The position numbers were made by a program, and so were the translations under genes. 64,000 nt of DNA from contig NZ_CP197418.1 in the NCBI RefSeq assembly GCF_052161655.1, positions 1,860,001-1,924,000 of the forward strand. Reading direction: 5' to 3'. Positions 45,117-58,412 of this stretch are shown one piece after another (the stretch's first letter is position 1; the number at the start of each line of letters is the position of its first letter). Source of the DNA: Novipirellula sp052161655 (GTDB taxonomy: Bacteria; Planctomycetota; Planctomycetia; Pirellulales; Pirellulaceae). The notes below the pieces were generated by a model, which worked only from the letters and a program-made list of their open reading frames with translations, made no database searches and had not been told where the DNA came from.

Positions 45117-46037
45117 TCAATGTTTAATGATTGTCGCGTTGCGAAAGCTTGCTTGGCTCCCTTTTTTTACGCTGAATCCGGGCCGGAGTGAGGTGGCAAG
45201 CAGTGCTGCTTTAGCTTCGTCTCCTCGCAACTTTCCGCTGGCGTGGAACGCCTTCTGAGACTGGCCGTCGAAAATGAAGGTGATCCCGTCTTTCTCGCGG
45301 GCGATCTCGACGACGACAAACTTGTCGCCCGATGGCAACGATGCGCGAGCGTTCGCGTCGGCACCCTGTAGATCGACCAATTCAATGGAGTTCGCTCCTT
45401 GCAGTTCCACGGTGAATCGGTCGCCGACTTCCAACACATCGGGCCAGAGCACTTTCAGCAGTGAATGCGCCCCGTCCAAATAATGTAGCGTCGTCGTTCC
45501 GTCCGAGACCTCGCGGCGAACGCCTTGAGCGGCCGTCTCATCCATTTTCTCCCAGCGTTTCTTGGAGCGAGCGTAGGTCAAGTACATAACCTCCTGCGGC
45601 TCCACACGACGTACCGATTTCGAGGAAGAAACAGGTTGGTTCAAGTTCAGATTCGCAGTCGTCGCTGCGGGGTTGGTCAGCCGCGTCGCAGGTTTCGTCG
45701 CAGGGGGCGGTGTGGGCGGTCCGAGTCGGTAGACAAACAAAAGCAAAAGCAGCGTGACCGCAACTCCCAAAGCTCCCAACGTTCCGCCAATCAGTTTGTA
45801 AATCACGGGAAGATGCTTGCCGTATTTGCCGACCGCCCAGACGATCTTGGGCTCAAATATTCCGCCGAGCCCAAGAAAAAAAGCAATCGGACCCAGGCAA
45901 AGGATCATAAGCCTGCCAACATTCTGGGATCCAATCGTGTAGTGATTGATTAGCATACCGATCGCAGCAGCAGCGGCCATGCCTGCAGAAATGAGCCGTC
46001 CATTGGGCGGCAAAGGCTGAGACGACTCATTATTCAT
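45117..46037 (-). CDS. Hypothetical membrane protein with C-terminal beta-rich domain
   Basis: A 306-residue protein from ATG 46037 with AGGA upstream. Three hydrophobic segments (ISAGMAAAAAIGMLINHY, LMILCLGPIAFFLGLGGIF, LIGGTLGALGVAVTLLLLLFVYRL) are followed by a Pro/Thr/Asn linker (about residues 108-140) and a beta-rich soluble domain ending SVKKGSQASFRNATIIKH. No known family is recognised. Confidence 0.55.
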   Translation of the reverse strand: MNNESSQPLPPNGRLISAGMAAAAAIGMLINHYTIGSQNVGRLMILCLGPIAFFLGLGGIFEPKIVWAVGKYGKHLPVIYKLIGGTLGALGVAVTLLLLLFVYRLGPPTPPPATKPATRLTNPAATTANLNLNQPVSSSKSVRRVEPQEVMYLTYARSKKRWEKMDETAAQGVRREVSDGTTTLHYLDGAHSLLKVLWPDVLEVGDRFTVELQGANSIELVDLQGADANARASLPSGDKFVVVEIAREKDGITFIFDGQSQKAFHASGKLRGDEAKAALLATSLRPGFSVKKGSQASFRNATIIKH

Positions 46038-46323
46038 GGAATACGTTCCTAGCCGATCTTGAAAACTGAACGCGATAATTGTCCCCGCTCAAGGACTAAG
46101 AGTATCCGAAAGCATCTGCCGATTCCACTTATCCATTCTTGAGGACGTGCATCGAGACGGCTGAATGTTTGACTTCGGTATAATTTCGAGTGACATTTGA
46201 GTCTTCCGGTGATTACTTGCGGAGATCAACAATTCGTCTTGGCGATTGACGAAAATCCAATACCACGACATAAACCGGAATAACACCCGAACCATACGAC
46301 CTCGATGATTGGGATGATGACCA

Positions 46324-47625
46324 GTGGGAGTAACGATTCACTATCGCGGTACGGTCGACGATCTGTCGTGTGTCGAGCAACTCGAAGACCGCGTTATCGA
46401 TTTGGTGTTCTCGCTCGGCGGTCGAGCCACCCTTTGGCGATCCTATGCTGACCACGATCACACGCGAGTCGTTCGCGGGCTGCTGGTTGACATGGCTCCC
46501 GGCCAGGAAACGTTCAGCTTACTGATTTCTCCCGAAGGCCATTTGACACCTCTGTTTCAGATCGAAGAAGCAGAGCAATCGCCTTTCGACGAACCGCCCT
46601 ATTGTTCCGTCAAGACACAGTTTGGTTCTCTGCAAGGCCACGTTGCCATTGTGCATTTGCTCGATGCGCTCGAGCAGGGTTATTGCAGTAACTTGCATGT
46701 ATCGGATGAAAGCGAGTACTACGAGACTCGCGATTTCAATCAACTGAAACACAAAAACGAGTTTTTGGCGGGGGCCATCCAGTCCATGGCTGACGGGCTA
46801 CGCGAGCATGGACTCAGTAAAGAAGCCGCCGAAGATCCAAGTATCGTGGCATCCAGAATCGAACGCGTGGCGACGTTGGTGCAGCAAAAAATGTTGGCAA
46901 AAGGAAAGTCAGCTAGTCGAACGGGCCTGAGTATGGATGATTCGACTGAAGAAGAATCGAAATCGGGCGACATCGACTACGGCGAAATGTCGCTCGAAGA
47001 GGAGGTTGAAACGATGGATCAGTTGCGGCGACACAACGATTTACGCAGCGAGAGAATGGCACGCCGCATTGCCGAAGCCACTGCGGAAGGTCTTTCTTAC
47101 GAAGAAGCGTTCGAATTAGCGATGGACGACGAAGGATTTGGCGTCACCGCGGATTCCGAGGCCGAAGAATTCTCTGATTCCGTCGAGACCAATGAACCGT
47201 GGCAAGAATCCTTAGCTCCAAACCCATTTGACGAAGCGGCTGAAACATCGAGTCGCGAAAAACATTCCGCCGTTTTGCAGGCACAGCAATTATTGCATGA
47301 CGTCATGGACCTTCAAACAGAGTCAAACTTCCGCGAGATTGCCTCACGAGCCGCCATGGACATTGTCGGCGGACTCGTTCAAGCGACTAGCGACCGAGCC
47401 CACGACCGAATGGGGCGTGCTCTTACCATCACTCAACTCAAGCGAGCGCTCGCTGGGCATGCCTTCACTCGCGGTGCCGTCTTTGGTCTGCGAAGCGAAG
47501 ATGCCATCACACAGGACAAGTCCGACTCGCCCCTCTGTGCCAACATGAGTGAGACAACTTTGAAGTTTTTCAAAATCGAGGGCACGGAGAGTTTACATGA
47601 CCGAAATCGCCAACAAAAAAGTTAA
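46324..47625 (+). pseudogene. Conserved-looking hypothetical gene, 3' end displaced by an IS3 element
   Basis: A 433-codon frame from GTG 46324. The N-terminal domain (VTIHYRGTVDDLSCVEQLEDRVIDLVFSLGG) is followed by acidic and helical regions (residues about 150-280) and a helical C-terminal part. The last 26 codons, after CANM, are encoded by the left end of the insertion sequence, so the native C-terminus is lost. A plausible continuation lies beyond the element at 49229-49327. The function is unknown. It has no obvious operon partner. Confidence 0.65.
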
Positions 47626-47995
47626 GAAAAATCCTGAGGTGGCTGAGAAAGCGACCCGTCGTCGCTTTTCAGAGGAGTATAAACGTCGGATCGCGATCGA
47701 AGCTCAGCAGTGCTCCGAGCCCGGTGAGATTGGAGCTCTGCTACGTCGTGAAGGGCTCTATTCGTCAGTGGTTCAGCGCTGGCGTCGTCAACTTCGGGAA
47801 AAATCATTGTCATCATCGAATAAGCCCAGTAGCGATGTGCCGCCAGCAATACCGTCAAAGGCAAAAGAGCTTGCCGCTTTGAAACGCGAAAATGAACGCC
47901 TAAAAGAAAGACTTCGCCAGGCGGAGTTGATCATTGACGTCCAAAAAAAAGTCTCGGAGATGATGCAGACACGCTCACACGAGAAGACAGATTGA
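47597..47995 (+). CDS. IS3-family transposase OrfA (helix-turn-helix)
   Basis: A 132-residue DNA-binding protein. RRRFSEEYKRRIAIEAQQCSEPGEIGALLRREGLYSSVVQRWRRQ is the HTH_Tnp_1 domain; a leucine-zipper-like helix follows (LAALKRENERLKERLRQAELIIDVQKKV). It binds the element ends and oligomerises with the fusion transposase. Its stop (TGA 47993-47995) overlaps the TTG start of orfB. Confidence 0.9.
   Translation: MTEIANKKVKKNPEVAEKATRRRFSEEYKRRIAIEAQQCSEPGEIGALLRREGLYSSVVQRWRRQLREKSLSSSNKPSSDVPPAIPSKAKELAALKRENERLKERLRQAELIIDVQKKVSEMMQTRSHEKTD
47944..47951 (+). promoter_or_regulatory. Probable -1 ribosomal frameshift site of the IS
   Basis: A run of eight A residues (47943-47950) followed by G gives A-AAA-AAA in the orfA frame. 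Slipping back one base enters a frame that stays open through 47992 into orfB, giving an OrfAB fusion. A-rich heptamers are the standard IS3-family frameshift signal. Confidence 0.6.
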
Positions 47996-49206
47996 GTGCG
48001 GCTGAAGGGCTCAGCAAACGAGTCGGTGTCGCTGCTGCATGCCGCGCACTGAATGTTTCGCGAGCGACGTTGTACCGTCGCCGCGATCCCGACCAGCAAC
48101 CTAAGCCGAGACCGATCCCAGCTCGAGCACTTTCACTCGGAGAACGAAAAGCGGTGATCGATCGACTCAACAGCGAACGTTTCGCTGATCAGTCGCCGCG
48201 GCAGGTCTACTCGAAATTGCTCGATGAAGGGGAGTACATGTGCAGCGTGCGGACGATGTATCGCATCCTTGAAGCGAATCAAAGCACTTGCGAACGCAGA
48301 AACCAACTCCGACACCCGAACTACAGAAAGCCTGAATTGCTTGCGACCGGCCCCAATGAAGTCTGGTCGTGGGACATCACCAAGCTCAAGGGCCCGGAGA
48401 AATGGACCTATTATTACCTGTATGTCATTCTGGATATCTACAGCCGCTGCGTGGTCGGCTGGATGCTGGCACATCGTGAAAGCGCCGATCTGGCCACGCA
48501 GCTGATCGAAACAACCATTGAAAAGCAAAACGTTCCGCGCGAGCAATTGATCCTCCATAGCGATCGTGGGCCATCGATGACATCGCATTCGGTGGCGCAG
48601 TTGCTTGGTTCGCTGGGCGTCACCAAGTCACACAGTCGGCCGCATGTTTCCAACGACAATCCTTTCTCGGAAAGCCAGTTCAAAACGATGAAGTACCGCC
48701 CTGAATTTCCCCAGCGATTTGGATGCTATGAAGACGCACTTGGGTTCTGCCGTGAATTCATTGGCTGGTACAACGACGAGCACTATCACAGTGGCATCGG
48801 CCTGCTTACCCCATCATCGTTGCACTACGGCCAAGGCGAAAAAGTGATCGAGTCGAGAAAACAAACGCTTCACGGGGCATGGCAGAAGAATCCCGAGCGT
48901 TTCGTACACGGCATTCCCACACCTGCAAGCCTTCCCAAAGCAGTTTGGATCAACGCTCCCAAACGAAAGGATGAATTGAAAAGCGAAGCCCCCGAAGCGA
49001 ATTGCCCGGGGGCTCCAGAAGTAACGTCTTTGACGCACCCTCGATCCGGTTATCCCTTGGACGGTTGCGTCCCCGCAGAGCCGTCTTCCGTTTCACCGGA
49101 CGTCGACACAGTACCAGCAACAAACTCTTTGAACACCCGAGTCATGCCTGAAAAAATCCCGGGGGTTCGGGGGCTGGCCCCTGAGCACGCGGGATGCAGC
49201 ACCTAA
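47992..49206 (+). CDS. IS3-family transposase OrfB (DDE integrase core)
   Basis: A 404-residue frame; as an OrfAB fusion it would be the active transposase. After an HTH_21-like region (ERKAVIDRLNSERFADQSPRQVYSKLLDEG) comes the rve core: first Asp in EVWSWDITKLKG, second Asp in LILHSDRGPSM and Glu in NPFSESQFKTMKYRPEFP. The catalytic triad is intact. The tail beyond VHGIPTPASLPKAVWINAP is a Pro/Ser-rich extension reaching the right end of the element. The TTG start overlaps the orfA stop. Confidence 0.92.
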   Translation: MSAAEGLSKRVGVAAACRALNVSRATLYRRRDPDQQPKPRPIPARALSLGERKAVIDRLNSERFADQSPRQVYSKLLDEGEYMCSVRTMYRILEANQSTCERRNQLRHPNYRKPELLATGPNEVWSWDITKLKGPEKWTYYYLYVILDIYSRCVVGWMLAHRESADLATQLIETTIEKQNVPREQLILHSDRGPSMTSHSVAQLLGSLGVTKSHSRPHVSNDNPFSESQFKTMKYRPEFPQRFGCYEDALGFCREFIGWYNDEHYHSGIGLLTPSSLHYGQGEKVIESRKQTLHGAWQKNPERFVHGIPTPASLPKAVWINAPKRKDELKSEAPEANCPGAPEVTSLTHPRSGYPLDGCVPAEPSSVSPDVDTVPATNSLNTRVMPEKIPGVRGLAPEHAGCST

Positions 49207-49228
49207 CAACTATCAAAAAGTTGTCTCA

Positions 49229-49327
49229 CTGTCGTTGACACATTCCGCGCTGCATGCCCAACTCGAAAGCATTCTAGAAATCATTCACGACCTATCTGCG
49301 GCCGCCTGGGATGAGCCAGCTCGGTAG
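49229..49327 (+). pseudogene. Detached 3' end of the gene interrupted by the IS
   Basis: Directly after the IS, one frame reads LSLTHSALHAQLESILEIIH and continues ten more residues (DLSAAAWDEPAR minus overlap) to a TAG at 49325. Its helical pattern fits the preceding C-terminal region of the interrupted gene. Joining it to codon ATG at 47545-47547 requires removal of 1681 bases, not exactly the element plus a 3-bp duplication, so the junction is tentative. Confidence 0.4.
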
Positions 49328-49452
49328 TGGAAATGGCCCAAGACTCGGCAATGTTGGAAAAACGGGAAACTGCCGCACGGAGTCGTCAGTCCCGCATTTA
49401 GGTTTACCGCTAGGGCAACGTTTTGTGATAAGAAAGAAGCGTGCGAAACGGA

Positions 49453-49610
49453 ATTCACCTCCCCTTTGGGGAGGTCAGTGTCGGCGGTAGCCGACTCTGG
49501 GTGGGGCTCGGAGTGTTAGGAGTGGACCGTGCAAGCATGGTTTCACCAGCCCTCCCCGGCCGCTGTCGCGGCCGACCCTCCCAGCGGGAGGGTGAAACTT
49601 TCTGAGGCAA
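49453..49610. repeat. Dispersed elements between the IS and the 5S rRNA
   Basis: Positions 49453-49520 are the inverted relative of 34481-34547. Positions 49536-49610 hold CCCTCCCCGGCCGC ... CCCTCCCAGCGGGAGGG, a GC-rich palindrome related to the CACCCTC family. No gene is present between 49328 and 49637. Confidence 0.55.
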
Positions 49611-49637
49611 CGGCCTTTCTCGTTACTGAATGCGCAT

Positions 49638-49675
49638 AAAAAAACTCTCTTGTAGCAAGGCTACAAGAGAGTTTT
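49638..49675 (-). terminator. Strong intrinsic terminator of the 23S-5S transcript
   Basis: AAAACTCTCTTGTAG (49641-49655) and CTACAAGAGAGTTTT (49661-49675) form a perfect 15-bp stem with a 5-base loop. On the minus strand the stem is followed by a run of seven T (49644-49638). It lies six bases past the 5S 3' end. The plus-strand reading also ends in T, so it may work both ways. Confidence 0.9.
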
Positions 49676-49680
49676 AAAAA

Positions 49681-49788
49681 TCCGGCAATACCTACTTTCA
49701 CGCTGGTATGCACTATCATCGGCTCAGAAAGCTTGACTTCTGTGTTCGGGATGGGAACAGGTATAACCTTTCTGATATGGTCGCCGGA
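49681..49788 (-). rRNA. rrf: 5S ribosomal RNA
   Basis: On the minus strand, TCCGGCGACCATA at the 5' end pairs with TATTGCCGGA at the 3' end. The 5S core (CCCGAACACAGAAG, near 40) is present. The length is about 108 nt. It lies about 130 bp downstream of the 23S gene, without a tRNA between them. Confidence 0.93.
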
Positions 49789-49827
49789 AAGACACACTTG
49801 CGGGTATTTCACCGCAAGTGCGCCAGA

Positions 49828-49858
49828 TTGTTTGGTAGCTATTATATATCTGAAAGAG
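49828..49858 (-). other. Downstream arm of a predicted pre-23S processing stem
   Basis: TTGTTTGGTAG (49828-49838) and ATCTGAAAGAG (49848-49858) are complementary to CTACCAAACAA (53142-53152) and CTCTTTCAGAT (53126-53136) on the far side of the 23S gene. The two 11-bp blocks keep the same order with 4-9 unpaired bases between, so the transcript could fold into a stem enclosing 23S, as RNase III substrates do. Confidence 0.6.
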
Positions 49859-49917
49859 TTTTCTTCTTAAACTTCGTCGAAGCCATGTATCCCTATAGAA
49901 CATGAGTGCGGGATATC

Positions 49918-52798
<2,881 letters not shown>

Positions 52799-53125
52799 AA
52801 ATCCCGAACTCAAAAGTGTTTAACCACCATTGAACGCGAAATATCGTTGGTTTCTATGATTAACGATATCACATGTGGTGATTGCTGCTTTACTCCACTC
52901 TCTCCGAAGAGAAAGCTTCACTGACTACAGCAATCACGTTGCACAGAATCCTATAAGAATACATTCTTGCCAACGCTTTCAATTACGACCCGCACAGTAA
53001 ACTGCGTGAATCGAATGTCGGCGTTGGCAACGCTTCTCAGAACTTGTTTTCACTTTTCTCGCGTTTGAAACAGAGCCTCCCGAGACCGAGTCCCGAGCTG
53101 AACTGCCCTAATTGCGAGTGTAGTG

Positions 53126-53152
53126 CTCTTTCAGATGCCAACTACCAAACAA
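53126..53152 (-). other. Upstream arm of the predicted pre-23S processing stem
   Basis: CTCTTTCAGAT and ACTACCAAACAA on the plus strand are complementary to 49828-49858. Between here and the 23S 5' end lie local hairpins, GTGATTGCTG / CAGCAATCAC (about 52879-52948) and TGCCAACGC / GCGTTGGCA (about 52970-53030), that would form part of the leader structure. Confidence 0.6.
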
Positions 53153-53286
53153 CCAAATTGTCAAATATCAGTTCTCAGTCGCCGGTTGTAACCGGAGCGT
53201 CCGAGCTTTGCAACCGTCCAAGTTCCACTGCGAAACTCCCTTGCGTTGAAGGGTGCGACGCGTGTCACTCGGTCAGTGAGGGGCGA

Positions 53287-53315
53287 AGAATATAGGCCGC
53301 CCCGCTCGGCGTCAA
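53287..53315 (-). promoter_or_regulatory. Predicted promoter of the 23S-5S transcript
   Basis: On the minus strand, TTGACG (53315-53310), a 17-base GC-rich spacer and TATTCT (53292-53287) make a near-consensus sigma-70-type promoter. A GC-rich stretch follows. It would give a leader of about 480 nt ahead of 23S. Confidence 0.55.
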
Positions 53316-54571
53316 CAACACAAAGGCTTCTATTTCCGAAAAAGGTAAAATGAATCGCTCGAAGCCCTCACAAAGACACTTTTCCGCTACCTGGGTTGTG
53401 TCATTGGGCTGCCGCAAAGATGCGTTATTTACTGAGCGAAACGTCGGTGTATGTCCGGAGCGATTCAGCAAAACATGCTGCTGTCGGTAATTGGATTTCT
53501 TTTTGCGTTTGCAAGGACACTACCGAAACCGAGCCTCTGGCGGCAGTCTGGCCGGCCATGAAGGAGGGGAGTGTGCCGATTTCAGAAGCGTCTTAAAGAG
53601 TGGGAGAGTGGGAGAGTGGTCGCACTGTTCAAAGGTCGGTCCTCTTTTGATGGCGACCACCTGTCTTTCGCGGGGAATAGGGGCGCAGTGGGTCGCGTTG
53701 GGTGGCACGTGCAAGTATTACAGTGTAAATGTGCGTGATGCAGATGCGGGGCGTGTCCGAATCGTGGTGCATTTCCGAAATCTCCGGAGGCGTGCTGCTG
53801 GCGATCGACCCAGTTGCATCGCTACCTTCTTCTAGGTCGCTGGCCACATGTATTTGGAGCTTGCCCGTCCCAGGGAAGTTCGTTGTTCGTTTCCCCGTTT
53901 AGTGTTTCGACGTTCAGTGGGGTGAGGACGATCGCCTGCCTGGCCCGACGCGTGAGCGAGGGAATCTCGGTCTTGCTTCGGTCCCTCGCTGACGCGTCGG
54001 GTTGTGATTTGCCGAGATGGATGATTGCCGATTGAGTCTTCGGCCCTGATTGCTGTCCAGTCCAAGTGGCATTTCGGTTCAGACGCAGAAGCACTGAAGT
54101 TCAACTCCCAACTCCCAGTTCCCAGCGACGCACATCGCACATCGCTTTCACCAACACTGTCGCCGATGGAAGTGCGGATCGCAGCTTGCTTCCCGCCAGC
54201 TGAATTGGTTTTCCAGGCTTGCGAAACTGGGAATCGGAGACGGATTCGGCGATGGACTCTTTGGAAATGGTTTGGAAACGAACTCGCCCGAAAATAATTC
54301 GCGAGAACTTTGTGACAAAATCGCAGTCGTGTTAGATGGCGTGTTCGCCGAGGAAAGACGTTGTTCGGTGATGTCGCTCCGGTGCATCGTCGCGGTGGCT
54401 CACGATCGATTTCGGTCACTTTTCGAAAAAGTGGCCTAGAGCGTGTTGACGCCAAAGGCCGAAGACGTAATCATTCCCTCTCGCACTTGAGAGCAACTTT
54501 CACTCGCCCGCCGAGCGAAACAATGCTTTTGAGTTGCAACCGATCATTGACAATTTGGTGATGAAAATTCT
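53316..54571. other. Spacer between the divergent 23S and 16S units
   Basis: About 1.25 kb without a convincing gene. The 207-codon minus frame at 53832-54455 passes straight through a palindromic repeat and lacks any family signature. The stretch should contain the 16S promoter; a TTGACA occurs at 54547-54552, but I see no good -10 hexamer 16-18 bases on. Confidence 0.4.
53944..54001. repeat. CCCGACGCGTGAGCGAGGGA palindrome
   Basis: CCCGACGCGTGAGCGAGGGA (53944-53963) and TCCCTCGCTGACGCGTCGGG (53982-54001) are complementary over 20 bp with one mismatch. A half copy with one change lies at 1579-1601. Confidence 0.7.
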
Positions 54572-54595
54572 GTTGAGTTCAGATGCGAGACCATT
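54572..54595 (+). other. Upstream arm of a tentative pre-16S processing stem
   Basis: GTTGAGTT (54572-54579) and GAGACCATT (54587-54595) are complementary to AATGG-TCTC (from 56334) and AACTCAAC (56349-56356) downstream of 16S, in the correct order. The pairing is interrupted. The 12-mer TCAGCTTGCTGA, itself a hairpin, also occurs once on each side of the gene (about 54717 and 56304). Confidence 0.42.
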
Positions 54596-54742
54596 CCTCG
54601 ACACTGCTTACTGTTGATGTAAGACGGTGTTGAAAAAATGGCGAATCGCTGAGGGTCTTTACCGAGGCCCTCAGAGCAGAATCAACTTTCGGTTTTAACT
54701 TTGCTTTCTCCCGGTCAGCTTGCTGACTGGTGAATCAATACA

Positions 54743-56285
<1,543 letters not shown>

Positions 56286-56416
56286 ATTTAGAAATGGATG
56301 GAATCAGCTTGCTGAGATCATCCACTTTGTGAAAATGGTTCTCAAATCAACTCAACAGAAAACACGCCAGTAATCTTCGGATCTGGTTCACTTCATCACC
56401 AAATATCAAACGAAGA

Positions 56417-56453
56417 CCCACTCAGGCCCGTCGCCAGCCTGAGTGGGTTTTTT
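56417..56453 (+). terminator. Intrinsic terminator of the 16S transcript
   Basis: CCCACTCAGGC (56417-56427) and GCCTGAGTGGG (56437-56447) form a perfect 11-bp stem followed by six T (56448-56453), 140 bp past the 16S 3' end. Confidence 0.92.
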
Positions 56454-56493
56454 CGTGCGCGCACGTGAACACTGATCGCAAAATGTCTGAACC

Positions 56494-56522
56494 TAGCGAA
56501 AGTCGCGAAGACTTTTGTTTTA
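56494..56522. repeat. TAGCGAAAGTC palindrome copy
   Basis: TAGCGAAAGTCGCGAAGACTTTTGTTTA belongs to the dispersed CGAAAGTC family. The 16S terminator lies before it and a minus-strand hypothetical gene after it; nothing else is seen between 56454 and 56669. Confidence 0.6.
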
Positions 56523-56669
56523 CGCAGTGGTTGCAGTAATACTGCCGCCCGCTTCGCTTTGATACTAAAAGATTCGGTTGCCGATGCCAGCAAAAAATTT
56601 TGGTTGACTGGTTTTTTCAAAGTAGAGGTTTCTTATAGCCAGCAAAACTCTCGGTCCACTTTCCGGGAT

Positions 56670-57260
56670 TTAATTCTGATTTGGCTCGGATGTTGAATCC
56701 GTTTGCTTTCGCTCGCCGCCGAGTTGGTCTTCGCATTCGGGGCAGACTGTATATCGAAGTTCCGGCACGGTTTGTTTTCGATACATCCGCAATTTGATCG
56801 CAATGTTCTCCATCTCAAGCCATCCGGCGGGCTCGATCAGCGAGCGTTTACAGAAGCTGCACATGGTTAGAAATGCGGCCGAGCGTTCTTCGCTGGGGTC
56901 CAACACCGAAAGCCGACGGCTGGGCACCGCTCGCAGTAAGATGCTCTCGTACGCGAGTTGTTGGTTCTCGCGTTGGGTAATCGTTAATTGCATGTAGCGT
57001 TTAAGCGTTGGTGAATCACAGCGAAAGGGAACGGTGATCGGATTTCCGGTCACTCGCACAAAGCGATGAATTTCCTTGTACAGCTTTTGAGTTGCGTAGT
57101 CGGCAATAAAACTCCACAGCGACTTGCCGACGACGGAGGGTTCATCCAGATCGATGGTGTTGTTCTCTTTAGCAAATGCGAGCCACCACTGGTCCACTTC
57201 AACAATGATGTCCGATGCGTCGACACGGTAGCGGTAAACTTGAGTCGTTTGTATGACCAC
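56670..57260 (-). CDS. Hypothetical protein with PAS-like N-terminus and two CxxC knuckles
   Basis: A 196-residue soluble protein. The N-terminal part (YRVDASDIIVEVDQWWLAFAKENN ... EPSVVGKSLWSFIAD) has the pattern of a PAS fold. The C-terminal part carries CSFCKRSLIEPAGWLEME and YTVCPECEDQLGG, two CxxC pairs that could bind zinc, then a polar tail. It may be a sensory or regulatory protein, but there is no DNA-binding or kinase domain. The start at 57260 is chosen because it leads directly into the PAS-like region. Confidence 0.6.
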   Translation of the reverse strand: MVIQTTQVYRYRVDASDIIVEVDQWWLAFAKENNTIDLDEPSVVGKSLWSFIADYATQKLYKEIHRFVRVTGNPITVPFRCDSPTLKRYMQLTITQRENQQLAYESILLRAVPSRRLSVLDPSEERSAAFLTMCSFCKRSLIEPAGWLEMENIAIKLRMYRKQTVPELRYTVCPECEDQLGGERKQTDSTSEPNQN

Positions 57261-57669
57261 CCTGCGGTCTCCCGAAACACGTGAATTGCAATATCTGTTA
57301 GCTCTGGTCCCATTGATGGTAACAATTGTTTAGCAGGAATTGCGAGAAAATCGATCCGCCTTCCCCTCTTCCTGTGGTTTATTTTACCCCCGGACGCGCA
57401 AGTTAGGCGTAAAGAGGTCGCTAAATCTGGCCCTATTTCGCTGGATTACCTATCTTTGTATCGATGCTTTCCACAACTTTGCGAGATCTATGCGGGCTGC
57501 TTGCTACTGAATGCATTGAAATACCGTGGAATTGAAGCAGCAAGGAGGTACCGCTGGCGGATTTCGCGAGCAGAAAATCGCCTTGTATTTGCCGCGTCCT
57601 CGTCCGCGATGGACTATGATATCGCTCGATATTCCCTCCCCCGTTTCCTCAACAATCGAGAAACTTACT
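57261..57669. other. Spacer without visible features
   Basis: About 410 bp between divergent genes. No repeat family seen elsewhere in the window occurs here, and no small gene is convincing. It should contain the promoters of both neighbours. Confidence 0.4.
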
Positions 57670-58395
57670 ATGCAAATTTGCCGTCGTTCCTTTATGGCTT
57701 CGCTGTTGCTGACAGCCTTTTTGGCTTCCCCACTCTACGCTCAAGAGACGTTAGTCGAGCATGATGCGATCAAACCGGTCCCGCGTGACAGTCGCTGGAT
57801 GAAACGCCACGAGTCGATGAACGAAAGAGTCAAGAAAGGCAACGTCGACCTTGTCTTTATTGGCGATTCAATCACGCAAGGCTGGGAAGGCAACGGCAAA
57901 AATGTGTGGGCCAAATACTACGGCGATCGCAACGCGGTGAATCTGGGCATCGGCGGCGATCGCACTCAACACGTGATTTGGCGACTGGATAACGGCAACG
58001 TCGAAGGCATCTCACCCAAAGTTGCGGTGATCATGATTGGTACGAACAATTCAGGCAGCAATTCGCCTGAACAGATTGCGGAGGGCGTGACTGCGATTGT
58101 TCGCCAACTGCAGCAAAAAACGCCTGATACCGAGATCCTACTATTGGGAACATTCCCGCGCGGTGCGGATCCATCGGATAAGAAGCGTCAAGTGAACGAG
58201 AAGAGCAACGAGATGGTTGCGAAACTAGCGACCGACGACAATGTTCATTACTTGGATATTGGTGACAAGTTTCTGAGTGACGATGGGAAACTTTCCAAAG
58301 AAATCATGCCCGACCTGCTGCACCTCAGCGAACAGGGCTACACGATTTGGGCCGAGTCGATCGAGCCAAGCGTGAAAAAGTTGATGGCAAAGTAA
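57670..58395 (+). CDS. Secreted SGNH hydrolase, PAF-acetylhydrolase IB-like
   Basis: A 241-residue protein from ATG 57670. Signal peptide MQICRRSFMASLLLTAFLASPLYA precedes the SGNH blocks VDLVFIGDSITQGWEG (Ser), NLGIGGDRTQHVIWRL (Gly), VIMIGTNNSGS (Asn) and MPDLLHLSEQGYTIWA (Asp-His). The sequence resembles PAF acetylhydrolase gamma-subunit-type esterases that remove acetyl groups from sugars or lipids. The longer open frame from 57526 lacks a signal and is not used. It is distinct in type from the Tat-exported SGNH enzyme at 12749-13504. Confidence 0.88.
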   Translation: MQICRRSFMASLLLTAFLASPLYAQETLVEHDAIKPVPRDSRWMKRHESMNERVKKGNVDLVFIGDSITQGWEGNGKNVWAKYYGDRNAVNLGIGGDRTQHVIWRLDNGNVEGISPKVAVIMIGTNNSGSNSPEQIAEGVTAIVRQLQQKTPDTEILLLGTFPRGADPSDKKRQVNEKSNEMVAKLATDDNVHYLDIGDKFLSDDGKLSKEIMPDLLHLSEQGYTIWAESIEPSVKKLMAK

Positions 58396-58412
58396 ATCGG
58401 CTGCGGTCGATA

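Larger units (their letters stand above)
47550..49228 (+). mobile_element. IS3-family insertion sequence
   Basis: A 1679-bp element with TG...CA ends. Terminal inverted repeats AGTGAGACAACTTT (47548-47561) and AAAGTTGTCTCACT (49217-49230) are perfect over 14 bp. It carries orfA and orfB in the -1 relation usual for IS3. No intact target duplication is visible (GAG left, CTG right), suggesting an older insertion. It is longer than many IS3 elements because orfB has a roughly 60-residue C-terminal extension. Confidence 0.88.

Noticed and set aside
53832..54455. 207-codon minus-strand frame between 23S and 16S
   Set aside because: It reads through the 53944-54001 palindrome, is Arg/Ser-rich with no family signature, and overlaps the region expected to hold the rRNA promoters.
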